Position numbers and translations under genes: made by a program. A stretch of 64,000 bases of DNA from an uncultured Sphaerochaeta sp. (lineage in GTDB: Bacteria; Spirochaetota; Spirochaetia; Sphaerochaetales; Sphaerochaetaceae). This document shows, piece by piece, positions 26,259-34,149 of the stretch; within the stretch, counting starts at the first letter, position 1, and each line of letters opens with the position of its first letter. The DNA is taken from assembly GCF_963666015.1 (NCBI RefSeq), contig NZ_OY762555.1, forward strand, positions 1,302,001 through 1,366,000, given 5' to 3'. The notes under the pieces are model-generated. The model was not told the origin of the DNA. It was given only the letters and a program-made list of their open reading frames with translations, and searched no databases.

Positions 26259-27359
26259 ATGGCATCAATTCCACTCATGAACAAAGAGGATGCATCTTTG
26301 GATTTTCTCTCGCTGGGAGCCTTGGTTGTTCGTCTCGACCCGGGCGTAGTCCCTTTCGAATATGCCCAATATTTTGACCTGCATGTATCAGGTGGAGAGT
26401 ATAATGTTGCTGCAAACCTGAGCAGGGCTTTTGGACAAAGAGCAGCCATTGCCAGTGCAATGGTAGACTACCCTATTGGACAGAAGATTGAGAGCGAAGT
26501 TAGACGGATGGGTGTACAAGCGTTCTACAAACGCTATGCCTATGATGGGGTCAGAGGCCCCAATATGGCTCATGTGTACAGCGACCGCGGACAAGGACTT
26601 AGAGCTCCCGTGGTTTTTTATAATCGGAGCAACGAAGCGGCGGCTCTACTTGATGAAGAGAGTTTTGACTGGGATGCTATCTTTTCTCAAAAGGTCAGAT
26701 GGTTCCATAGCGGAGGTATTTTCAGTGCACTATCCCCTACTATTCCTTCCTTACTTATCCGTGCAATGAAAAAAGCAAAGGAGCAGGGAGCTATTATCTC
26801 CTTCGATCTGAATTACCGAGAGAAGCTCTGGAAGTCCATCGCTGAAGCGGGTCAAAACCCCCAACAGATTGCTCAGGAGACGCTCTCTTCCATCGTTGAA
26901 CATGTTGATGTACTCATTGGTAATGAAGAGGACCTTCAGCTTGGCTTAGGACTCAAGGGACCGGAAGTACATAAGACTGACAAGCTCGACCCATCTTCGT
27001 TCTATGCAATGATGGAGACAGTTTCAAAACGGTTCCCGCAGATCAAGGCAGTAGCAACAACCATGAGGGAAGTACAATCTACCAACCGACACCGCTGGAG
27101 TGCAGTACTCTATCTCAACGGGAAGGGATATCAGGCCCCTACCTGCGACCTAGATGTCTTTGATCGGGTAGGCGGGGGCGATGGCTTTGCCAGTGGCCTT
27201 ATCTATGGATTGCTGGAAGGAAAGGAGCCGGAAGAAGCACTGCGCCTGGGATGGGCTCATGGAGCACTCCTGACCAGTTATCCTGGCGATACCACCATGG
27301 CCACCCTTGCCCAGGTTGAAGCACTTGCCCAAGGTGGCAGTGCACGAATTCAGAGGTAA
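26259..27359 (+). CDS. PfkB-family kinase, 2-keto-3-deoxygluconate kinase-like
   Basis: A 366-residue ribokinase-fold kinase. It has the N-terminal PfkB region GGEYNVAANLSRAFG, an internal ISFDLNYREKLW typical of KdgK, and the ATP/catalytic motif DRVGGGDGFASGL with the base Asp. KdgK makes KDPG from 2-keto-3-deoxygluconate, which the KDPG aldolase at 36159 could cleave. The GGAGG before the ATG at 26259 rules out the slightly longer TTG start. It lies 19 bases after gnd. Confidence 0.82.
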   Translation: MASIPLMNKEDASLDFLSLGALVVRLDPGVVPFEYAQYFDLHVSGGEYNVAANLSRAFGQRAAIASAMVDYPIGQKIESEVRRMGVQAFYKRYAYDGVRGPNMAHVYSDRGQGLRAPVVFYNRSNEAAALLDEESFDWDAIFSQKVRWFHSGGIFSALSPTIPSLLIRAMKKAKEQGAIISFDLNYREKLWKSIAEAGQNPQQIAQETLSSIVEHVDVLIGNEEDLQLGLGLKGPEVHKTDKLDPSSFYAMMETVSKRFPQIKAVATTMREVQSTNRHRWSAVLYLNGKGYQAPTCDLDVFDRVGGGDGFASGLIYGLLEGKEPEEALRLGWAHGALLTSYPGDTTMATLAQVEALAQGGSARIQR

Positions 27360-27361
27360 CC

Positions 27362-28405
27362 ATGCAAGCTCTCGTTCTCTCTGACTACAAGAAATTGGAA
27401 ATTCAGGATGTTCCGCGTCCTGCCATCACCTCCCCTACCCAGGTGCTTATACGTATCAAGGCTGCTGCCATCTGTGGTAGTGATGTCCACGGCTATGATG
27501 GTTCAAGCGGAAGACGCCGTCCCCCCATCATCATGGGGCATGAAGGAAGTGGTATCATCGAAGAAGTAGGCTCCATGGTCACCGGATTCTCTGTTGGGGA
27601 TCGAGTTACCTTTGACTCAACCATCTACTGTGGAACCTGTTCCTATTGCAGACAAGGCCTGTTCAATCTCTGTGACAACCGCAGGGTGCTCGGGGTGAGC
27701 TGTGATGAGTACAAACAGGATGGCATTTTCGCTGAATATGCCTTGGTGGAAGAGCGTGTCTTGTTCCACCTTCCTCCCGCCTTGGATTTTATTCAGGCAT
27801 CCCTTGCTGAACCAGCAGGGGTAGCCGCCCATACAATCTCACTAGCCGATATCTCACTCGCTGATGATGTTGCAGTAGTGGGAGCTGGCTTGATCGGGCT
27901 CTTGATCATCAAACTCCTAAGAACCATGACCAACGGAACCATCATTGCATTGGATCTTGATGAGAACAGAAGGAAAAAGGCTTTGGAAGTTGGTGCAGAC
28001 AGAGCATTCGACCCCACCGACAGTGATATACTTTCACATGTTCAGCAGATCACCGGTGGTCAGATGATCCCCCTTGTCTTCGAGGCAGTCGGGGCTACAG
28101 CTCCCGTCCAGACAGCACTCTCCCTGGTAAAAAAGGGAGGAGAGGTAGTTCTGGTTGGAAATATCACTCCTGAGATCAAAATTCCACTCCAGAACGTTGT
28201 AACCCGACAGATCCGGCTCCAGGGAACGTGCGCGATCAACGGGGAATATCCAGCCGTCCTGAAAATGATGGCGAACAAGACGCTTGTGGTGGATGACCTG
28301 ATCAGCAAGGTGGTACCGCTTGAAGAAGGTCCACTTTGGTTCGACAAACTCTACAATCGAGAAGAAGCGCTTCTCAAGGTTGTGCTGGTTCCCGGTAATA
28401 AGTGA
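27362..28405 (+). CDS. Zinc-containing polyol/alcohol dehydrogenase (MDR family)
   Basis: A 347-residue medium-chain dehydrogenase. The catalytic zinc site is ICGSDVHGYDG and GHEGSG; the structural zinc site is the four Cys of CGTCSYCRQGLFNLC. The NAD-binding motif is VVGAGLIGLLI. It resembles sorbitol/iditol dehydrogenases and galactitol-1-phosphate dehydrogenases. It follows the KDG-kinase-like gene by 2 bases, so both are made together. Likely substrate: a sugar alcohol or sugar acid entering the oxidative pathway. Confidence 0.87.
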   Translation: MQALVLSDYKKLEIQDVPRPAITSPTQVLIRIKAAAICGSDVHGYDGSSGRRRPPIIMGHEGSGIIEEVGSMVTGFSVGDRVTFDSTIYCGTCSYCRQGLFNLCDNRRVLGVSCDEYKQDGIFAEYALVEERVLFHLPPALDFIQASLAEPAGVAAHTISLADISLADDVAVVGAGLIGLLIIKLLRTMTNGTIIALDLDENRRKKALEVGADRAFDPTDSDILSHVQQITGGQMIPLVFEAVGATAPVQTALSLVKKGGEVVLVGNITPEIKIPLQNVVTRQIRLQGTCAINGEYPAVLKMMANKTLVVDDLISKVVPLEEGPLWFDKLYNREEALLKVVLVPGNK

Positions 28406-28412
28406 GGTAAAT

Positions 28413-29480
28413 ATGGTTCGTTATGCACTGGTAGGATATGGCAAGGTAGCACACGTTCATGCAAAAGCCATCAAGGAAGCAAAAGAGAGTACCTTGGTTG
28501 CAGTTTGGGGCAGGAACAAGGAGAAAGTCCAAGCATTTGCTGCCGAGTGGAATATTACTGCCTTCACCGATATGCAACGTATGGTCAAGGAAGAGAAGGT
28601 TGATGCGGTTATCATAACCACGCCTCATCCATTGCATAAGGAGCATGCCATTACTGCCTTACAGGCAGGAGCCCATGTGCTGGTAGAGAAACCTATGGCA
28701 CTCACCGTAAGCGAGTGTGATGCCATGATCAAGGTTGCAGAACATGAAAAGAAACAGCTTGGTGTCATAAGCCAACGTCGTTGGTTCCCCGCAAGCCAGC
28801 GTATCCGGAAGGCTATCGATGAGGGGAAACTCGGCACTCCCATGATCGGGCAGGTCACCATGCTGGGATGGAGAGATGAGGAGTACTACAACAGCGATCC
28901 CTGGAGAGGCAAGTGGGATAGTGAGGGAGGTGGTGTCTTGATCAACCAAGCCCCTCACCAGTTTGACTTGCTCTGTTGGTACCTTGGACCAGTCAAGGAA
29001 GTCTACGCACAGTGGGAGAACGTGAACCACCCCTACATAGAAGTAGAGGATACCGCAGTTGGTACGGTACGGTTCGAAAGCGGTGCAATAGCCTCGATTC
29101 TGGTTTCAAACTCCCAGAAGCCCGGTATTCACGCCAAGGTGCATGTCCATGGTTCAAGTGCTGCTTCGGTAGGAGTACAGACAGATGGAGGGGCGATGTT
29201 CATTGCAGGAAGAAGCGGAATTGCAGAGCCTCCTGTCACTGATCTCTGGACCATTGAAGGGGAACAGGAGAATATTGGGGTATGGAAGACAGAAGATACC
29301 ACGCTCTTCAACTCAATCGATCCTGTTGCCTACTTCTTTACGCTGCAGATTGAGAACTTCACCCAGGCACTCTTGAAGAAATGCCCCCTCATCTCCTCTG
29401 GTGAGGAAGGAAGGGAGACCGTCAAGCTGATCGAAGGCATGTACAAAAGCCAGAGAGAAGGGAAACCGGTAAAGTATTAG
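28413..29480 (+). CDS. Gfo/Idh/MocA-family oxidoreductase
   Basis: A 355-residue NAD(P)-dependent sugar oxidoreductase. The Rossmann start is YALVGYGKVAHVHAKAI; the family's EKP motif appears as HVLVEKPMALT with the catalytic Lys; a later helix has DQ-like active-site features around INQAPHQFDLLCWYLG. Members oxidise or reduce sugars, inositols or their glycosides. The frame starts inside the upstream dehydrogenase, but the ATG at 28413 has GAGG and begins correctly. Last gene of the RpiR operon; a hairpin follows. Confidence 0.9.
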   Translation: MVRYALVGYGKVAHVHAKAIKEAKESTLVAVWGRNKEKVQAFAAEWNITAFTDMQRMVKEEKVDAVIITTPHPLHKEHAITALQAGAHVLVEKPMALTVSECDAMIKVAEHEKKQLGVISQRRWFPASQRIRKAIDEGKLGTPMIGQVTMLGWRDEEYYNSDPWRGKWDSEGGGVLINQAPHQFDLLCWYLGPVKEVYAQWENVNHPYIEVEDTAVGTVRFESGAIASILVSNSQKPGIHAKVHVHGSSAASVGVQTDGGAMFIAGRSGIAEPPVTDLWTIEGEQENIGVWKTEDTTLFNSIDPVAYFFTLQIENFTQALLKKCPLISSGEEGRETVKLIEGMYKSQREGKPVKY

Positions 29481-29510
29481 ACAAAAAGCCAAACTGGGGC
29501 AATCCCCACT

Positions 29511-29540
29511 ATACCCCCCTTTCAATCAAGAGGGGGGTAT
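29511..29540 (+). terminator. Terminator hairpin after the Gfo/Idh/MocA gene
   Basis: Perfect 10-bp stem ATACCCCCCT/AGGGGGGTAT with a 10-base loop, followed by a short pyrimidine-rich stretch. Strong stem, weak T tract. Confidence 0.7.
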
Positions 29541-29585
29541 TCTTCATCATCTCATCAAATCTGCCATCTGCTCTCCCAATATTTC

Positions 29586-29613
29586 TTGACAAATCATCAG
29601 TTTGGTATAGTAT
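29586..29613 (+). promoter_or_regulatory. Promoter of the AroE-like/GntR operon
   Basis: Perfect TTGACA at 29586-29591 with TAGTAT at 29608-29613 (16-base spacer). The -10 region overlaps a palindromic operator candidate. The operon runs from 29663 to at least 37121. Confidence 0.7.
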
Positions 29614-29617
29614 ATAC
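29610..29617. promoter_or_regulatory. GntR/HutC-type operator candidate
   Basis: GTATATAC is a perfect palindrome that fits the published HutC-subfamily half-site rule GT-N-TA-N-AC. It covers the end of the -10 element, so a bound repressor would block transcription. A HutC-type regulator is encoded within this operon (32083). Confidence 0.5.
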
Positions 29618-29662
29618 GTACATACATACATTTAGATACATTAGCGTATGAAGGAGCCACCT

Positions 29663-30613
29663 ATGCCCACCTATACCCCTGCACGGAAACCCACCATGTA
29701 CTTTATCGGAGTGACTACCACCAAGTCATCAATCATGAAAGTATTTCCTAAATGGATGGAGCATTTTGGAATCGATGCCGAGCTGAAAGGAATCGACTTT
29801 GCACCACACTCCGCACCTGAAGCATACAGAGAAGCTGTCTCCTTCATTAAAAATGATCCCAACTCCCTGGGAGCTTTGGTCACCACCCATAAGCTCGATT
29901 GTTACCAAGCAAGCAAGGACCTATTCGAAGGAACCGGTCCCTACACCAAGTTACTGCATGAAGCAAGTTCCATCAGTAAACGGGGGAAAGAACTCTGGGC
30001 ACACGCCAAGGACCCTATCACCAGTGGCCTTGCCTTGGAAAATTGCATGCCCAAAGGATATTTCATCAACTCTGATGCTTCCATGCTTCTCTTGGGCGCT
30101 GGAGGGAGTTCTCTTGCACTCAGTCTCTATCTGATCAACAAGGAAAAAGAGTCTGATGACGTTCCAAAGCACATCATCATCACAAACCGCAGTGAGAAAC
30201 GATTGGAAGAGATGAAGGCTATCCATGCAACGCTGGAAAGCCCTATTACGTTCACGTATGAACTCTGTCCCACACCTCAGGAGAATGATGCTGTGATGCA
30301 GAGATTGCCAGAAGGGTCCCTCGTGATCAATGCAACAGGACTCGGAAAGGATGGGCCAGGCTCCCCTCTTCCCGATAACGCACACTTCCCCAAGAACGGA
30401 TATGTCTGGGAGTTCAACTACCGGGGTGAGTTACAGTTCCTCAGCCAGGCAAAGGCAGCACAAACAGAGAAAAAGCTTACCATCGTGGATGGTTGGCAGT
30501 ATTTCATCTACGGATGGACACAGGTCATTGCAGAGGTATTTCATATTGAGATACCAGTAAGCGGACCTGCCTTCGATACCATCTGTGATATCGCACTGGA
30601 AGCAATAAAATAA
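29663..30613 (+). CDS. Shikimate dehydrogenase-like (AroE-family) oxidoreductase
   Basis: A 316-residue protein with AroE architecture. The N-terminal substrate domain keeps the Lys of the catalytic pair in ALVTTHKLDC and an Asp in KDPITSG. The nucleotide-binding domain has LLGAGGSSLALSLYL and ITNRSEKRLEEM; the C-terminus has DGWQYFIYGWTQ, matching the Gln-containing AroE helix. It sits in a sugar-catabolic operon with no aromatic-pathway genes, so it probably acts on a cyclic polyol or sugar-derived substrate. ATG at 29663 has AGGAG 7 bases upstream; the ATG at 29648 does not. Confidence 0.75.
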   Translation: MPTYTPARKPTMYFIGVTTTKSSIMKVFPKWMEHFGIDAELKGIDFAPHSAPEAYREAVSFIKNDPNSLGALVTTHKLDCYQASKDLFEGTGPYTKLLHEASSISKRGKELWAHAKDPITSGLALENCMPKGYFINSDASMLLLGAGGSSLALSLYLINKEKESDDVPKHIIITNRSEKRLEEMKAIHATLESPITFTYELCPTPQENDAVMQRLPEGSLVINATGLGKDGPGSPLPDNAHFPKNGYVWEFNYRGELQFLSQAKAAQTEKKLTIVDGWQYFIYGWTQVIAEVFHIEIPVSGPAFDTICDIALEAIK

Positions 30614-30626
30614 TCAGGAGCAATAC

Positions 30627-31205
30627 ATGCAATCATCAAAAACCAAATTCAACCTAAAGAACGGACTTGCAAAAAGTGAAGGCGTAGAATCCCTCAAACG
30701 CTATGCAACCAATCTCAAGGGCATCTTCGCAGATGAGGAAAAACTCACTTCCCTTATCGATTCCTCCAATCCACTGATCTATGAATTCTATGACCTTGGG
30801 GTGGAAGAAAAACCAGGAAACCTCGCGTATGGCACCAGCATCGTTTACCCTGGTGTAGTGGGACGTGAGTTTTACATGACAAAGGGGCATTTTCATACCG
30901 TTCTCGACACTGCTGAGGTATATCTCTGCCTCTCAGGACATGGTTTAATGGTAATGGAGAATCCTGAAGGGGAAACCGAGATACAAGAACTTACCGCCGG
31001 AGAAGCAGTCCTTGTCCCTGGCCGTTATGCACATCGATCGGTAAACATCAGTGATTCTGAACCACTGGTCACCTTCTTCACCTTTGCCGCCGATGCAGGA
31101 CATGACTATGGAACCATCGAACAGAAAGGGTTCAGAAAACTGGTATTGAGAACAGCTATTGAGGCGTATGAGGTGGTTGACAACCCTAATTGGAAGGCAA
31201 ACTGA
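30627..31205 (+). CDS. Cupin-type glucose-6-phosphate isomerase
   Basis: A 192-residue cupin of the archaeal-type phosphoglucose isomerase family. The metal site is visible: GREFYMTKGHFH plus the Glu in AEVYLCLSGHGL, and the later His in PGRYAHRSVN. The tail ADAGHDYGTIEQKG is a family signature. It interconverts glucose 6-phosphate and fructose 6-phosphate in the cytosol; in this operon a related aldose/ketose phosphate is also possible. Good AGGAG before the ATG; 13 bases after the previous gene. Confidence 0.88.
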   Translation: MQSSKTKFNLKNGLAKSEGVESLKRYATNLKGIFADEEKLTSLIDSSNPLIYEFYDLGVEEKPGNLAYGTSIVYPGVVGREFYMTKGHFHTVLDTAEVYLCLSGHGLMVMENPEGETEIQELTAGEAVLVPGRYAHRSVNISDSEPLVTFFTFAADAGHDYGTIEQKGFRKLVLRTAIEAYEVVDNPNWKAN

Positions 31206-32080
31206 TGTTAGAAAAACACATTGTTGATGCACTGGAAACCTGGTTTTGCGAAGAGACAGACAAACTCCCTGTAGACTCCATGCAATTTGCATGGGTAGGA
31301 CAGGCAGGGTTCCTGTTCAAGACCAATAATGTTCTTCTAGGAATCGATTTATATCTCTCTGACTCCCTTGCAAAGAAATACCAAGGCGGTGAATTTCCTC
31401 ACAAGCGCATGGTGAACGTACCAATCCCGCCAAAAGCACTCACAAACCTTGATATCGTGTTATGCTCCCATGGGCATACCGACCATATGGACAAGGAAAC
31501 ACTCACCGCCCTCTTCAGCAATGGCAAGGGACCACTGGTCATTGCCCCTCGCTACGAGGTCTCCCGTCTCCTGGATATGGGACTCCCCTCTCAGCGGATT
31601 GTAGGCTTGAGTGAGGGGGAGTCTTTTCACATGCAGGAAGGAATAGCTATCCATGCAATCCCAGCTGCACATGAAGAGCTCACCTATGACTCCTGGGGTC
31701 AGATAAAAGCACTTGGATTCGTGGTCGATATGGGGTTTGTCTCGTGGTACCACAGTGGAGATACCGTACGCTTCCCGTCGCTCAGTGAATTAGTCAAAAC
31801 CCGGAACCCTTCACTCTGCTTCCTCCCGGTGAATGGGAAGAAACCCTATCTAACCGAGAAGGGCATCATTGGCAATCTCTCGATAGCAGAAGCAGGGAAC
31901 CTCGCCAAGGATATCGGCGTATCCCTTCTCATACCACACCATTTTGGACTATTCGATTTCAATACTGTAGCAGAAGATGCGATCATCAGTACGCTCAGTA
32001 ACCAAGGGTGGCAAAGGGATAAAACATTCATACTCCCAAGCCTCAATACCATCTATACCTACACTCATGTGAGGAAGTAG
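31205..32080 (+). CDS. UlaG-like metallo-beta-lactamase-fold hydrolase
   Basis: A 291-residue MBL-fold protein. The metal motif is CSHGHTDHMD (HxHxDH), followed by a His in PAAHEELTYDS and the SWYHSGDT Asp/His region. It resembles L-ascorbate-6-phosphate lactonase (UlaG) and related sugar-lactone hydrolases, shorter than UlaG's usual length of about 350. Its ATG overlaps the stop of the isomerase gene (TGATG), so translation is coupled. A lactonase would suit a pathway that forms sugar lactones, which is inference. Confidence 0.8.
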   Translation: MLEKHIVDALETWFCEETDKLPVDSMQFAWVGQAGFLFKTNNVLLGIDLYLSDSLAKKYQGGEFPHKRMVNVPIPPKALTNLDIVLCSHGHTDHMDKETLTALFSNGKGPLVIAPRYEVSRLLDMGLPSQRIVGLSEGESFHMQEGIAIHAIPAAHEELTYDSWGQIKALGFVVDMGFVSWYHSGDTVRFPSLSELVKTRNPSLCFLPVNGKKPYLTEKGIIGNLSIAEAGNLAKDIGVSLLIPHHFGLFDFNTVAEDAIISTLSNQGWQRDKTFILPSLNTIYTYTHVRK

Positions 32081-32082
32081 CA

Positions 32083-32844
32083 ATGCATAGTTTTTTTGCA
32101 CAGCAACAACTCGATAAAAATACTCCCATTCCGCTGTATTTCCAACTGAAAACACTTCTGCTCAAGTTCATCAAGACCCAGGATGGGGTGGTATCGCTAC
32201 CTACAGAGCAGCAACTCTGCAATCATTTTGATATCTCTCGCTCTACTGTTCGCCAGGCACTGAAAGAGTTGGTGAATGAAGGAGTCATTGAGCGCCACAA
32301 GGCAAAGGGGTCCCTCACCATCCCCAAGAAATTGGAGCAGAACTTTCTTTCAGTTCTGGAGAGTTTCAATGATGAGATGCAGGAAAAAGGATTGCTTCCT
32401 ACAACCCAGGTACTCGAACTCTCCCTCATTGAACCTTCTCTGGCAATTCGGGAAGCTCTGGACCTTCCCCCTGAAGAACAAGTAGTACAGTTGATCAGAC
32501 TCAGGGGAACTGGTGAAGAACCCATTGTCCTGGTGTACACCTACCTTCCTGCCTCCTTTAAAGGCATCCGTAATTTGATCCAGGAAGACCTGGTGAACAA
32601 CTCCTTGTATAAATTGTTGCAGAGCAAGTACCACGTTGCAATTGACAGGACCAGGAGAATCATCGAAATCCGAAGAGCAGGAGAGTTTGAAGCAAAGCTT
32701 TTACATATCAAGATAAAAGACCCACTGCAATATATCGAAACCATCTCCAGGACCAAGGAGGGAATACCATTCGAATTCTCAAAAGCATATTACCGTGGTG
32801 ATCTCAACAAATTCGTCATTGAAATCAGAAACAAGAGGTTATGA
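32083..32844 (+). CDS. GntR-family regulator, HutC subfamily (UTRA domain)
   Basis: A 253-residue repressor-type regulator. Residues 1-80 hold the GntR winged helix (LPTEQQLCNHFDISRSTVRQ and ALKELVNEGVIERHKAKGS). About 100-250 is the UTRA ligand domain (VQLIRLRGTGEEPIVLVYTY, PLQYIETISRTKEGIPFE). UTRA domains usually bind sugar phosphates. A HutC-type palindrome at 29610-29617 in the operon's own promoter suggests autoregulation and control of the whole operon. It lies 2 bases after the UlaG-like gene. Confidence 0.92.
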   Translation: MHSFFAQQQLDKNTPIPLYFQLKTLLLKFIKTQDGVVSLPTEQQLCNHFDISRSTVRQALKELVNEGVIERHKAKGSLTIPKKLEQNFLSVLESFNDEMQEKGLLPTTQVLELSLIEPSLAIREALDLPPEEQVVQLIRLRGTGEEPIVLVYTYLPASFKGIRNLIQEDLVNNSLYKLLQSKYHVAIDRTRRIIEIRRAGEFEAKLLHIKIKDPLQYIETISRTKEGIPFEFSKAYYRGDLNKFVIEIRNKRL

Positions 32845-32845
32845 T

Positions 32846-33454
32846 ATGAAGCAGACGCTACTCGCCTATGGACCAAGCCTAACAACATCACAAATACAGG
32901 ATCTTACAGATAAAGCTGAAGCCGAGGACATGGATACCTTGTATCTCCAAGAAATTGCAGTTGGCAGACTACCCAGGGAGGAACGCTCAGGAATGTTGGC
33001 TTCCCTTCCCTTTGCAGGATTGATGGAGGAACAACTCTCCTTCTTGCTGGAGAGAGCCATGGAGTTGGATTGCTCACATTTCACGTTTGCTCTCCCAGCA
33101 GGCTACGTTCGTGATGGGCGTTTTCACGAGATAGAAGCTTTGCTTTCTACCTTGAAAGCAAAAACTTCTTTGCTCCTTGTCCCAACCATAGTCCTCGCTG
33201 AACTCCCTGTGGAGCGTTTGAAAGAAATGATACATCGTTGTTTCTCCTTAGGATTGAACCATCTCTGTTTGGGAACAGGAACTTCGCTTGATGGAGTTGC
33301 TCCTGAGTATATCGAAACAGCGCTCTCGCTATACAAGAAACAGGGAATACCGACTATAAATCTGGAAATTGCCTGCTCAGTACCTGACCCGGCACTTCCT
33401 GTCACGCACCGTATCTGCCTATCGCAGACACCGGGAAACCTGTCGGCTTATTAA
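32846..33454 (+). CDS. Unknown protein, possibly a degenerate DeoC-type barrel
   Basis: A 202-residue protein I do not firmly recognise. Its beta-alpha pattern (SLLLVPTIVLAELPVERL, then GLNHLCLGTGTS) can be laid against the DeoC-like protein encoded next, where the equivalent stretches read KIILEVSLLTDEEIR and ADFVKTATG. The Schiff-base lysine of that alignment would be missing. The C-terminus ends early, without the last strands of a full barrel. AGAGG precedes the ATG at 32846. It lies 1 base after the GntR gene and 14 before DeoC. Homology to DeoC is inference only. Confidence 0.6.
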   Translation: MKQTLLAYGPSLTTSQIQDLTDKAEAEDMDTLYLQEIAVGRLPREERSGMLASLPFAGLMEEQLSFLLERAMELDCSHFTFALPAGYVRDGRFHEIEALLSTLKAKTSLLLVPTIVLAELPVERLKEMIHRCFSLGLNHLCLGTGTSLDGVAPEYIETALSLYKKQGIPTINLEIACSVPDPALPVTHRICLSQTPGNLSAY

Positions 33455-33468
33455 GGGGGATACGTACC

Positions 33469-34128
33469 ATGGACAGAAAAGCATTTTGCCACATCATCGA
33501 CCATACATTGCTCAAGCCTGAAGCAACCAGAGAACAGATAGAAAAGCTGTGCATTGAGGCAAGGGAAAACGAGTTTGCAACCGTCGCCATTGAACCCGTA
33601 TATATTCCCTATGCTGCAAGTCTCTTACAGGGAAGCAAGACAGGCATCACCAGTGCAATAGCCTACCCTCATGGATCATGGAGCGTTAAAGCGAAGTGCC
33701 ATGAGATTGGACTCTGCCTGAAAGCAGGTGCAAGTGATTGTGACTATGTCCTCGACTTGGGTGCTCTCAAGGAGGGAAATTGGGAGCAAATCAGAAAGGA
33801 AGCACGGGAATGTCGAAAAGCTACAGGCTCTGCAATTCTCAAGATTATCCTCGAAGTATCGCTCCTCACTGATGAAGAAATCCGTATTGCTTCTCTCATA
33901 AGTGCAGAGGAGGGTGCTGATTTTGTAAAAACTGCAACCGGTTATCTCGCTTCCCCAACCATTGAACAAGTATCCATCATGGCTGAAGCAGTCGCGGGAA
34001 CAAAGACAAGTGTCAAAGCTGCAGGGGGGTTCTCTTCCCTGAAACGGGTACAGCAAGCATTGGATTTGGGGGTAAAACGCATCGGTACCAGTTCCGCATT
34101 CAAACTCCTGGAAGCATTGCAATCATAA
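33469..34128 (+). CDS. deoC: DeoC-family aldolase (deoxyribose-phosphate aldolase-like)
   Basis: A 219-residue class I aldolase of the DeoC/LacD group. The Schiff-base lysine is in ADFVKTATGY and the second active-site lysine in SVKAAGGF; the opening IIDHTLLKPEATREQI and DLGALKEGNW are typical. DeoC splits 2-deoxyribose 5-phosphate into glyceraldehyde 3-phosphate and acetaldehyde. No nucleoside genes are near, so this copy may cleave another sugar phosphate. A purine-rich Shine-Dalgarno (AAGGGGG) precedes the ATG. Confidence 0.87.
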   Translation: MDRKAFCHIIDHTLLKPEATREQIEKLCIEARENEFATVAIEPVYIPYAASLLQGSKTGITSAIAYPHGSWSVKAKCHEIGLCLKAGASDCDYVLDLGALKEGNWEQIRKEARECRKATGSAILKIILEVSLLTDEEIRIASLISAEEGADFVKTATGYLASPTIEQVSIMAEAVAGTKTSVKAAGGFSSLKRVQQALDLGVKRIGTSSAFKLLEALQS

Positions 34129-34149
34129 TCTGATCAACAAGGAATGCAT

